Assembly: GCA_026162565.1 (NCBI GenBank)
Contig: JAOEIQ010000004.1
Location: 37,561-101,560, forward strand
Source of the DNA: Flavobacteriaceae bacterium NBU2973
GTDB lineage: Bacteria; Bacteroidota; Bacteroidia; Flavobacteriales; Flavobacteriaceae
Direction: 5' to 3'
DNA length: 64,000 nucleotides
In this document: piece after piece, positions 25,028-32,784 of the stretch
Layout: each line of letters opens with the position of its first letter
How positions within the stretch are numbered: the first letter of the stretch is position 1
Notes under the pieces: model-generated
What the model saw: only the letters and a program-made list of their open reading frames with translations
Database searches by the model: none
Told to the model about the DNA's origin: nothing
Translations under genes and position numbers: made by a program

Positions 25028-25094
25028 TGTCATTGCGAGGAACAAAGTGACGTGGCAATCTCAAATGAGATTCTTCGCTTCGCTCTGAATGACA
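25028..25094 (+). repeat. 67-bp repeat family C, copy 3
   Basis: TGTCATTGCGAGGAACAAAG ... CTCTGAATGACA. Two substitutions distinguish it from the copy at 24189; together they bracket the enoyl-CoA hydratase gene in direct orientation. Confidence 0.9.
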
Positions 25095-25101
25095 CTCTGA
25101 T

Positions 25102-27600
25102 TTATATTAATCCAAATTGTTCGAAATGGTGGTTCAAGTGCTTACGTTCTAATAAATACCACTCATATCTATTTAATTCTCCAAATACCATATTATTTAA
25201 TGCAGCATCTGGGTGTTCTTTAAAGTATTCTAAATAAGCCTCACGTTGGGTTTTAAACTTTTCAATAGCTGTTGCCAAATCAGGATGCTTTAGGGTATCT
25301 AAAGTATCTTTTTCCAACAATGGGAATTGAGAGTTTTGCGGAAACTTTTTATAGTTATACAAACTATTCTTAACTTTCTCTAAAATCTTTTCTGGTGTGG
25401 ACACCTCAAAATCTTGAATGTCTCCAGCTGCAACTTTATAAGTGAATTCCAAATGCTCAATCATATGCTGTGGTGTCATGATTCCCCATTTTGGTTTCAT
25501 ATCTTCAGTCAACTTTGATAAGCAGTCATCAATGGTTTCATCTGTCATCTCAACAAACGTTTCTTGTTTCTTCTGAACCATGGTCAATACAGTTGCCAAT
25601 GCTACCAACTCATCATCAGCATCAAAAATTTCTGCAAACCATTTTACAATACCACTTGGATGTTCAGCTGAAGCAACATCTCTATCTACTTTTTGTTTAC
25701 AAGTTAATCGTACATAAATGGTGTCGTTATGATATAACGGACGAAGAAAACGACATTCCTCTAATCCATAATTTGCTGACACAGGACCTTTATTTGGATA
25801 CACAAATAGTCCAGCTGCAGCGGAAATGATAAAATACCCATGAGCAGTACGTTTTTCAAAAATGCTTCCGTCTAAAGAGGTAATATCTGTGTGTGCATAG
25901 AAATGGTCCCATGTGAGATTAGAAAAATTAATAATATCAGAATCTGTTATGGTTCGCTTATGCGTTTTCATGGACATACCAGGCTGAATGTCTTCCCAAT
26001 GGTATTTAAATGGATGCTGTTCTGCTTCTTTATATTTTGCTTTTTGCTGATAAATTCCTGTAATTTCAGTAATAGTTGTTGGTGAGCCTTGAATCGCAGT
26101 TCGTTGCAGATAATGTTTTATACCTCGCATGCCTCCCATTTCTTCGCCTCCACCAGCACGTCCTGGACCTCCATGTACCAAATATGGTAATGGTGAACCA
26201 TGACCTGTACTTTCTTTAGCCATTTCACGGTTCATGACTAAAATTCGTCCGTGATGACTTGCTGCATTAACTACATAATCTGTTGCTATTTTATCATCAA
26301 AAGTCGCAATAGATGATACCAAAGACCCTTTACCCATTTGTGCTAATTCAATAGCTTCATCTAAAGTTTTATAGGGCATAATGGTACTTACAGGACCAAA
26401 TGCTTCGCGTTCGTGAACTAAAGTATTTTGAAAAGGATGGTCTGCTCTTAATAAAATTGGACTGATAAATGCCCCTTTTTTAGCATCTGCACCTAAAGTT
26501 TCTATTTTATCTAAATCTCCGTACACAATTTGAGCTTCTTTGGCTAAATCGTTAACAGAATCTTTCACAGCTTGTACTTGTTGACGACTCACTAGTGAAC
26601 CCATTCTAACTTCCTTAAGTCTTGGGTCTCCGATAGTCACTTTATCCAATGCTTTTCCTAAAGCAATTTGAACATCTCCAACTAAATTTTCTGGTACGAT
26701 GATTCGTCTGATAGCTGTACATTTCTGACCAGCTTTAACAGTCATTTCCTTTCTGACTTCCTTGATAAACAAATCGAATTCTGGAGTTCCAGGAACCGCA
26801 TCTTCACCAAGAATTGAAGCATTTAGTGAATCTGCTTCCATCGTGAATGGTACAGATTCTTGTATTAATCTTGGGTGTGCTTTCAACAATCTACCTGTAG
26901 CGGCAGAACCTGTAAAGGTTACCACATCTTGGGATTCTACAGTATCCAGAATGGTTTTAACTGTTCCGTTTATAATTTGTAAAGCACCTTCAGGTAAAAT
27001 ACCAGAATCAATGATTGTTCTCGCTACAGCTTCCGCTAAATAAGATGACGAAGGAGCAGGTAACACCACAGCAGGCATTCCTGCCATCCAATTCACTGCA
27101 CATTTTTCTAACATTCCCCAAACTGGAAAATTAAATGCATTAATATGAACAGCAACACCTTTTTTTGGCACCATAATATGATGTGCCATAAAGCGTCCTC
27201 CTCGAGATAAATCTATTGAGTCGCCTTCTACATGAAACGGTTGATTTGGAAACAACTTTCTTAAAGACGCATTTGCGAATAAGTTACCAAAACCACCTTC
27301 TATATCAATCCAACTATCAATTTTAGTAGCTCCTGTTCTATAACTTAACTCATAAAAGGCATCTTTTCTTTTGGTAAGATATAATGCCAATTTTTTGAGC
27401 ATATTACCACGCTCTTGAAAGGTCATCTTACGAAGTACTTCACCTCCTTTTGTTCTTCCATATTGAAGAATTTCAGGAATATCTAATCCTTCTATGGCTA
27501 CACTTGTGAACGCTTCACCAGTTACGGCATCTAGAATTGGTGTTCCTTCTTCTTTGCCTGTTGTCCATTGTCCTTGGACATAATGTTGTATTTTTTCCAT
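25102..27600 (-). CDS. paaZ: PaaZ: oxepin-CoA hydrolase / 3-oxo-5,6-dehydrosuberyl-CoA semialdehyde dehydrogenase, with a C-terminal DUF1569 domain
   Basis: PaaZ opens the oxepin-CoA ring and oxidises the aldehyde. Here it has 832 residues, about 150 more than the E. coli enzyme. Order: aldehyde dehydrogenase domain (1-~520; VTFTGSAATG, catalytic Cys in GQKCTAIRR), MaoC-type hotdog hydratase (~535-680; LTWDHFYAHTD with the Asp/His pair, FEKRTAHGYFIISAAAGLF), then an extra ~140-residue segment (~690-832; MTPQHMIEHLEFTYKVAAGD ... MVFGELNRYEWYLLERKHLNHHFEQF) that looks like DUF1569/DinB-like with several histidines. The fused domain's role is unknown. It starts 6 bases after the SDR gene. Confidence 0.92.
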   Translation of the reverse strand: MEKIQHYVQGQWTTGKEEGTPILDAVTGEAFTSVAIEGLDIPEILQYGRTKGGEVLRKMTFQERGNMLKKLALYLTKRKDAFYELSYRTGATKIDSWIDIEGGFGNLFANASLRKLFPNQPFHVEGDSIDLSRGGRFMAHHIMVPKKGVAVHINAFNFPVWGMLEKCAVNWMAGMPAVVLPAPSSSYLAEAVARTIIDSGILPEGALQIINGTVKTILDTVESQDVVTFTGSAATGRLLKAHPRLIQESVPFTMEADSLNASILGEDAVPGTPEFDLFIKEVRKEMTVKAGQKCTAIRRIIVPENLVGDVQIALGKALDKVTIGDPRLKEVRMGSLVSRQQVQAVKDSVNDLAKEAQIVYGDLDKIETLGADAKKGAFISPILLRADHPFQNTLVHEREAFGPVSTIMPYKTLDEAIELAQMGKGSLVSSIATFDDKIATDYVVNAASHHGRILVMNREMAKESTGHGSPLPYLVHGGPGRAGGGEEMGGMRGIKHYLQRTAIQGSPTTITEITGIYQQKAKYKEAEQHPFKYHWEDIQPGMSMKTHKRTITDSDIINFSNLTWDHFYAHTDITSLDGSIFEKRTAHGYFIISAAAGLFVYPNKGPVSANYGLEECRFLRPLYHNDTIYVRLTCKQKVDRDVASAEHPSGIVKWFAEIFDADDELVALATVLTMVQKKQETFVEMTDETIDDCLSKLTEDMKPKWGIMTPQHMIEHLEFTYKVAAGDIQDFEVSTPEKILEKVKNSLYNYKKFPQNSQFPLLEKDTLDTLKHPDLATAIEKFKTQREAYLEYFKEHPDAALNNMVFGELNRYEWYLLERKHLNHHFEQFGLI

Positions 27601-27606
27601 AATAAC

Positions 27607-28209
27607 TTAAGCCATTATTCTTAAAATTCTTCCAGTAATTTTTCCCTCAATAGATTTCACATAACCATCTACAATTTTATGCATAGGTACAGGTGTATTT
27701 CCAGGGAAATAGTCTTTATATTTTTCAAAAGAGTCTTCTACCAAATCTGAACACACCACATTGATACGTTTTCCGTCTTCTAACTCCAAAGCAACAGCTT
27801 TTACGAAGCTATTAATCGCTCCATTCACCATTGCAGCACTAGTTGTCATATCAACTGGGTCATCAGCTAATATTCCTGTAGATAAGGTTATTGAACCACC
27901 TGAATTAAGATAGTCTTTTCCTATTCTCACCACATTAACTTGACCCATCATTTTACTACTAATACCAATGTAAAAATCTTCTTCAGAAAGATTATCGAGC
28001 TTATCCCATTTAGCGTCACCAGCAATAGCAACAATAGCATCTAGCTTTCCGACTTTTTCAAACATCTCTTTTATTGATTGTGAATCAGAAAAATCTACAG
28101 TCACATTACCAGAGTTTCTTCCAGCAATAAGTACTTCATGCTTTTGAGCCAGTCGTTGACTCACTTTTTTACCTATGGTTCCGTTTCCTCCTATAATTAG
28201 TATTTTCAT
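27607..28209 (-). CDS. Short-chain dehydrogenase-like protein lacking the YxxxK pair
   Basis: 200 residues with the Rossmann motif GGNGTIGKKVSQRL and an IVAIAGDAKW (NAG-like) turn, so it binds a dinucleotide. Where classical SDRs have YxxxK it reads TTSAAMVNGAINSF, so the catalytic Tyr-Lys pair is missing, as in the small group of short SDR-like proteins this resembles. It is tightly packed (1 base after paaJ, 6 before paaZ), so it is probably part of the pathway transcript. The role is unknown: an altered mechanism, a regulator or a CoA-intermediate reductase are possible. Confidence 0.8.
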   Translation of the reverse strand: MKILIIGGNGTIGKKVSQRLAQKHEVLIAGRNSGNVTVDFSDSQSIKEMFEKVGKLDAIVAIAGDAKWDKLDNLSEEDFYIGISSKMMGQVNVVRIGKDYLNSGGSITLSTGILADDPVDMTTSAAMVNGAINSFVKAVALELEDGKRINVVCSDLVEDSFEKYKDYFPGNTPVPMHKIVDGYVKSIEGKITGRILRIMA

Positions 28210-28210
28210 A

Positions 28211-29467
28211 TTATTCCTTCAATTGATACCTCTCGACTGCGCTCGAGGTGACATATAAATTTACATTTTCTATTACACAAGCATAACCTTGTCCAACTCC
28301 AATACACATTGTCACTAATGCATATTTTTTATTTTGCTCATGTAACTCCAAAGCTGCTGAATAGGCAATTCTTGCCCCTGTAACTCCTAATGGATGACCA
28401 ATAGCTATTGAACCTCCATTTGGATTTAATCTTGGGTCGTCATCTGCCAATCCCCAAGCTCTAGTACATGCCAATGCCTGCGCTGCAAAAGCTTCGTTTA
28501 GCTCAATAACATCCATATCATCCATTTTTAAACCAGCCTTTTCTAGTGCCTTATTTGATGCCTGAACAGGACCTATTCCCATAATTCTCGGTTCTACACC
28601 TACCACAGCTGAACTTACGATTCTTGCCAATGGCTTAAGGTTATATTTTTTAACAGCATCTTCTGAAGCGATTATAGTTGCAGCTGCACCATCATTTAAA
28701 CCTGATGCATTACCTGCTGTGACACTTCCGCCCTCTTTCTTGAAAGCTGTTCTTAACTTTCCTAAAACTTCAAGCGAGGTATTTGGTTTTACAAATTCAT
28801 CTTTTGAAAACTGTATTGGGTCTTTTTTGCGTTGTGGAATTTCAACTGTAACAATTTCTTTTGCTAACCTCCCGTTTTCTTGTGCTTTAGACGCTTTCAT
28901 CTGACTCCAGTATGCAAACTTGTCTTGGTCTTCTCGAGATATATTGTATTTCTCAACCAAGTTTTCCGCTGTCATTCCCATACCATCAGTTCCATACATC
29001 TCATGCATTTTTGGGTTGATAAAACGCCATCCAAAGGTTGAATCATACATCTTGGAATCACCACCAAAAGCACTCGATGGTTTAGCCATAACATAAGGAC
29101 CACGAGTCATATTCTCCACACCACCAGAGATGAAAACATCGCCATCTCCAGCTTTAATTGCACGATTGGCATGTATGATTGCTGATAATCCTGAACTACA
29201 TAATCTGTTAACTGTTTCCCCTGGAACCGTAAATGGCAAACCTGCTAATAGCGACGACATTCTAGCTACATTACGATTATCCTCACCAGCCTGATTAGCA
29301 CAACCCATAATGACATCATCATAGGCTTCTTTTGGAATGTTTGGATTACGTTTTACAACTTCTGAAATTACCAATGCACCCAAATCGTCTGTACGAATAG
29401 CTGATAAAGTACCTTTATAATTTCCTATTGGTGTACGAACACCATCTATAATATATGCTTCTCTCAT
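28211..29467 (-). CDS. paaJ: 3-oxoadipyl-CoA / 3-oxo-5,6-dehydrosuberyl-CoA thiolase
   Basis: 418 residues of the thiolase family. The acyl-accepting Cys90 is in NRLCSSGLSA, the histidine in GGSIAIGHPLGVTGAR, and the second cysteine in TMCIGVGQGYA. It performs the thiolytic steps that release acetyl-CoA and succinyl-CoA in phenylacetate degradation. The normal thiolase end (ACVIENV) is followed by an extra NLYVTSSAVERYQLKE tail encoded by a palindromic repeat (28228-28253) that has overrun the original stop. It is spaced by one base from both neighbours (PaaI upstream, SDR downstream). Confidence 0.93.
   Translation of the reverse strand: MREAYIIDGVRTPIGNYKGTLSAIRTDDLGALVISEVVKRNPNIPKEAYDDVIMGCANQAGEDNRNVARMSSLLAGLPFTVPGETVNRLCSSGLSAIIHANRAIKAGDGDVFISGGVENMTRGPYVMAKPSSAFGGDSKMYDSTFGWRFINPKMHEMYGTDGMGMTAENLVEKYNISREDQDKFAYWSQMKASKAQENGRLAKEIVTVEIPQRKKDPIQFSKDEFVKPNTSLEVLGKLRTAFKKEGGSVTAGNASGLNDGAAATIIASEDAVKKYNLKPLARIVSSAVVGVEPRIMGIGPVQASNKALEKAGLKMDDMDVIELNEAFAAQALACTRAWGLADDDPRLNPNGGSIAIGHPLGVTGARIAYSAALELHEQNKKYALVTMCIGVGQGYACVIENVNLYVTSSAVERYQLKE
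28228..28253 (+). repeat. Palindromic repeat family A, copy at the paaJ 3' end
   Basis: ACCTC-TCGACTGCGCTC-GAGGT-GACA. A perfect 5-bp stem that differs in sequence from the E1 copy but pairs equally well, with the same loop frame and tail. It is translated as the last residues of paaJ. Confidence 0.85.
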
Positions 29468-29468
29468 G

Positions 29469-29900
29469 TTATTCTTCCCAATCTTTTTGAGTTCTATATA
29501 CTACACCTTTAAAAAGTGCTACTAATTCATCATCACGTTTTACCTCGACGATGTTAAATCCTAATTTATTATTTACTTTTTCAATAATACATTCAGCAAC
29601 CAGATAATCACCTTCTTCAAGGGCTTCAATATGATTGATACTAGTTTCGATAGAAACTGCATACTTGCCATGAGTATTGGCAGTAAAACCAAAGGCTGTA
29701 TCTGCAAGTGTATAGCTGATACCTCCATGCGCATAGTTCATACTGTTGAGCATTTCTTTACGTATGGTCATAGCTACTTTGCAACGACCAACTTCGCATT
29801 CTAAAATCTCAATTCCCATCCAAGTACTGAAAGCATCTTGGCTTAACATTTTGTATGGAATATCCTTTCCTTTCATATTATCTTTTATTCTTTTTTCCAT
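29469..29900 (-). CDS. paaI: Hotdog-fold acyl-CoA thioesterase PaaI
   Basis: 143 residues from Met at 29900 (further ATGs at 29918 and 29876; the last gives MKGKDIPYKML and fits the family length best). The hotdog thioesterase motif MNYAHGGISYTLADTAFGF carries the catalytic acidic residue. PaaI hydrolyses (hydroxy)phenylacetyl-CoA and similar stalled thioesters to recover CoA. The first residues of the longest version (MFLFSS) come from a repeat-like tract upstream. It ends one base before paaJ. Confidence 0.88.
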   Translation of the reverse strand: MEKRIKDNMKGKDIPYKMLSQDAFSTWMGIEILECEVGRCKVAMTIRKEMLNSMNYAHGGISYTLADTAFGFTANTHGKYAVSIETSINHIEALEEGDYLVAECIIEKVNNKLGFNIVEVKRDDELVALFKGVVYRTQKDWEE

Positions 29901-30096
29901 TGATGAAAAAAGAAACAAAAAAATCTAGACTAACTAAAACTTGACTAAATTTTTCTTTTGAATTCTAAACCTTCCGACCTTTTCAGCAGAGCTGAATTCG
30001 AACATGCAGAAGCTTTTTACGAATTCTTCAATTCAAATTTTACGTCAACCTTTAGATAGGTCATTTATTTCAATGCTTCGCATTGATTATTATTAA
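29901..30096. repeat. Intergenic repeat tract (copy 1 of a ~200-base pair of tracts)
   Basis: It begins with an A-rich TTGATG...ATCTAG segment and ends with the perfect hairpin TCAATGC-ttc-GCATTGA (30070-30086). The same hairpin with flanking TTATTT, and a related A-rich inverted repeat, bound the tract at 32569-32741. No gene is seen. Confidence 0.6.
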
Positions 30097-31299
30097 TTAA
30101 AAGAACTTTAAGTTCTCTCTATTCATTTTACGCAATAGTGGACTACAACGGTATCTATCTTCATGGTACTCATTATACAATCTATCTAATGCATTTACAC
30201 ATGTATCAATACCTATTTCATCTGCCCAAGCCAATAGACCTTTTGGATAATTAACACCTTTAGTCATAGCATTATCTATATCTTCAGCAGAAGCAATATT
30301 TAAAAACAAGGCATCTGCCGCTTCGTTAATCAACATCACTAAAACGCGGTTGAATATTTGTTCTGCTAGTGCTTTGTCTTCAATTGGATTTGGCTTGGTT
30401 GCACCTTCTGAATAATCATAGTAGCCTTTGCCAGACTTACGCCCTAAATAACCAGCTTCTGCAAAGCGCTTTTGTGTGAATGCTGGTTTATATCTCGGAT
30501 CGAAATAAAAGGCTGTAAACACGGTTTCGGTTACTGTATAATTAACATCATTCCCTATAAAATCCATCAACTCAAAAGGTCCCATTCTGAAACCACCTAT
30601 GGTTTTCAAACTCCAATCTATAGTTGCGAAATCAGCAATACCTTCTTCATAAATACGTAACGATTCACCATAAAATGGTCGCGCAACGCGATTCACAATA
30701 AAACCAGGTGTGTCCTTGGCAACAGCCACCACTTTTTTCCAGTCAGAAATAGTTGCAACAGCTTTATCCAAAACTTCTTGTGAAGTTTGAATTGCTGGAA
30801 TCACCTCAACCAATTTCATTAAAGGTGCAGGGTTGAAAAAATGAATACCAACACATCGTTCAGGTTTTTCTAGTGACGCCGCTATTGATGCTATTGATAA
30901 ACTTGACGTATTTGATGCTATAATACAATCATCAGTTACGTAACTCTCTAGTTCAGAAAATACTTTTTGTTTAATCTCAAGATTTTCAATAATAGCTTCA
31001 ATAGTCAAGCTTGAATCTGATAAACTTTTTAAATTATCTACATATGAAATATTAGATTGAATTCTATTTTTCTCTTCTGTATCAATCCTTCCTTTTTCTA
31101 TGAGACGATTTAATATTTTTTCAAGGCTTACTTTAGCTTTATCTAAAGCTGCTTGATTGGTATCGTATAATTTTACTTTGCAACCAGCAGTAGCTGCTAC
31201 TTGCGCAATACCGCTTCCCATTGTTCCAGAACCTATTATTCCTACAAATTTGATTGAAGATTTTTGATTAACGATTTTTGATTTTTGATTTGTCATCAA
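30097..31299 (-). CDS. paaH: 3-hydroxyacyl-CoA dehydrogenase PaaH-like
   Basis: 400 residues. The NAD-binding motif is FVGIIGSGTMGSGIAQVAATAG, the catalytic region GIHFFNPAPLMKLVEVI and DTPGFIVNRVARPFYGE, then the C-terminal 3HCDH domain (FRMGPFELMDFIGNDVN) and a second partial repeat (NYPKGLLAWADEIG). It oxidises 3-hydroxyadipyl-CoA to 3-oxoadipyl-CoA. Its first ~17 residues (MTNQKSKIVNQKSSI) are encoded by a low-complexity intergenic repeat, which supplies the only available ATG. The enzyme proper starts at KFVGIIG. The gene follows the four-helix-bundle gene by one base. Confidence 0.92.
   Translation of the reverse strand: MMTNQKSKIVNQKSSIKFVGIIGSGTMGSGIAQVAATAGCKVKLYDTNQAALDKAKVSLEKILNRLIEKGRIDTEEKNRIQSNISYVDNLKSLSDSSLTIEAIIENLEIKQKVFSELESYVTDDCIIASNTSSLSIASIAASLEKPERCVGIHFFNPAPLMKLVEVIPAIQTSQEVLDKAVATISDWKKVVAVAKDTPGFIVNRVARPFYGESLRIYEEGIADFATIDWSLKTIGGFRMGPFELMDFIGNDVNYTVTETVFTAFYFDPRYKPAFTQKRFAEAGYLGRKSGKGYYDYSEGATKPNPIEDKALAEQIFNRVLVMLINEAADALFLNIASAEDIDNAMTKGVNYPKGLLAWADEIGIDTCVNALDRLYNEYHEDRYRCSPLLRKMNRENLKFF
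31261..31299 (-). repeat. AATCAAAAATC-type repeat at the paaH start
   Basis: In minus sense it reads ATGACAAATC then several AATCAAAAATC units with one GTTAATC. The same words, in both orientations, occur at 31688-31755 on the other side of the four-helix-bundle gene. Confidence 0.7.
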
Positions 31300-31300
31300 T

Positions 31301-31663
31301 TTAAGATTTTAGTTTATTTGAGGCAGTTTTTATACTTACTACAAAAATTGAAATCAATTCATCATTTTCTTTCATCAATTTATCTAGTTCTTCTATATCT
31401 GAAATAAGATTAGCTCCTTTTTGGATTTTCATATTTATTAAACTTTCCCTCAACTCCTTTAAGCATATTTTCATTTTATGAAGAAAGTCTTTAGTGGATT
31501 CAGCGCTTCTTGCTTCACCATAGTTTAATGCCGAAGAAGTCACTGACCTAATCAACTGTTTTGCCAAATGTTCTGAAGCAAACGATTTGTCAATTTTTTT
31601 GCATAACAAAATGACATTAACTGCAAATTGAATTAATCGTTCTTCCAATTGATTAGGTTTCAT
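31301..31663 (-). CDS. S23/IVP-type four-helix-bundle protein
   Basis: 120 residues, entirely helical. It matches the four-helix-bundle family of 23S rRNA intervening-sequence proteins and Avd-like proteins: FAVNVILLCKKIDKSFASEHLAKQLIRSVTSSALNYGEARSAESTKDFLHKMKICLKELRES (key spans), then EELDKLMKENDELISIFVVSIKTA. The molecular role of free-standing members is unsettled; nucleic-acid binding is known for relatives. It sits between paaG and paaH, where no paa function is expected, and is flanked by related AATCAAAAATC repeats. It therefore looks like an inserted cassette rather than a pathway gene. There is no reverse transcriptase in the window, so a DGR role is unlikely. Confidence 0.88.
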   Translation of the reverse strand: MKPNQLEERLIQFAVNVILLCKKIDKSFASEHLAKQLIRSVTSSALNYGEARSAESTKDFLHKMKICLKELRESLINMKIQKGANLISDIEELDKLMKENDELISIFVVSIKTASNKLKS

Positions 31664-31687
31664 ATTTATTATTTAAGATTGTAAATC

Positions 31688-31755
31688 AACGATTTCTGAT
31701 TTTTGAAGTGCTTACTCATACCTCTTAAATCAAAAATCGACATTCTTCAATCGTT
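31688..31755. repeat. Long inverted repeat upstream of the four-helix-bundle gene
   Basis: AACGATT (31688-31694) pairs with AATCGTT (31749-31755), and GATTTTTGA (31698-31706) pairs with TCAAAAATC (31730-31738). This gives a two-part hairpin of 16 pairs with a 23-nt loop. The words match the repeat at the far end of the gene. Confidence 0.7.
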
Positions 31756-31757
31756 AA

Positions 31758-32537
31758 TCATCTTCCTTTAAAGTTTGGTTTACGTTTTTCTATAAAAGCG
31801 GTAACTCCCTCGGCATAGTCCTTACTTTGCGCTGCTACAATTTGATATTTAGATTCCATATCTAATTGTTCTTCTAGCGTATTAGTCATTGATGAGTTGA
31901 ATAACTCTTTAATCATTCCTAAAGCTTTTGTTGGCATATTTGCCAATTTTAGAGCCAATTTTTGGACCTCATCATTAAAGTTTTCTAGAGGAATTACTTT
32001 GTAAATCATTCCTATTTTTTCAGCTTCTTCAGCAGATACTTTATCCCCTAACATAGCTAAAGCTTGCGCTTTATGGAAACCAATTAAACGTGGTAAAAAA
32101 TATGTTCCAGCGCTATCAGGAACCAAACCAATTAAACTAAATGCCTGAATAAAACTCACCTTTTCGTGTGCTACAACAATATCACAAGCCAATGCAATAT
32201 TAGCTCCAGCTCCTGCAGCCACACCATTGACAGCACAAATAATTGGTTTCCGAATTGAGCGAATTCTTTTAATGATTGGATTGTAATGCTCCTCTAATAT
32301 TTTTTTGAATCCTGGATTTAATTCTGGTGATGTCACTTCTTTTAAATCTTGTCCAGCACAGAATGCTTTTCCGTTTCCAGAAAGTACAATCGCTCTTACT
32401 TCAGAATTAGCTTCACAATCATCAAATACTGACTGTAATTTTAAAGCCATTTCACGATTGAAACTATTAAATACTTCTGGTCTATTAAGCGTTATATACG
32501 CTACTTTATTTTCTATTTTTAATTCTATAGAATTCAT
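31758..32537 (-). CDS. paaG: 1,2-epoxyphenylacetyl-CoA isomerase PaaG
   Basis: 259 residues of the crotonase fold. KAFCAGQDLKEV and NGVAAGAGANIALACDIVVA form the oxyanion hole, and LVPDSAGTYFLPRLIG carries the aspartate characteristic of PaaG-type isomerases. It isomerises the ring epoxide to oxepin-CoA, the substrate of PaaZ. It follows the epoxidase genes in transcription order, as expected. A 247-base repeat-rich spacer separates it from paaD upstream. Confidence 0.92.
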   Translation of the reverse strand: MNSIELKIENKVAYITLNRPEVFNSFNREMALKLQSVFDDCEANSEVRAIVLSGNGKAFCAGQDLKEVTSPELNPGFKKILEEHYNPIIKRIRSIRKPIICAVNGVAAGAGANIALACDIVVAHEKVSFIQAFSLIGLVPDSAGTYFLPRLIGFHKAQALAMLGDKVSAEEAEKIGMIYKVIPLENFNDEVQKLALKLANMPTKALGMIKELFNSSMTNTLEEQLDMESKYQIVAAQSKDYAEGVTAFIEKRKPNFKGR

Positions 32538-32784
32538 ATTTTTTTTAATTCTTTCTGTTCATTTTTGTCTTGACACAAAAACGAACCAAAAAAGTCAAGT
32601 TGAAATGAGGAATTTTTCAATCATGTTTCACAGATTGAAAACCAAAAATAAAATCTAAATTCAGTCCAAGGCTTCTTGAATTCTTAACGATTTGATTTTT
32701 ATATTCTGCATTTCAACAGTTATTTCAATGCTTCGCATTGATATTATCTAAAAGCGAAGCGGTTTATTCTCTATTTTCTAAAGT
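32538..32784. repeat. Intergenic repeat tract (copy 2), paaD-paaG spacer
   Basis: It holds CTTGAC...GTCAAG (32569-32599, an A-rich loop containing acgaaccaaaa) and the hairpin TCAATGC-ttc-GCATTGA (32725-32741), matching the tract at 29901. No coding sequence is recognised. Confidence 0.6.

Noticed and set aside
31301..31663. Diversity-generating retroelement accessory protein (Avd)
   Set aside because: The fold fits, but there is no reverse transcriptase, template repeat or variable repeat in the window.
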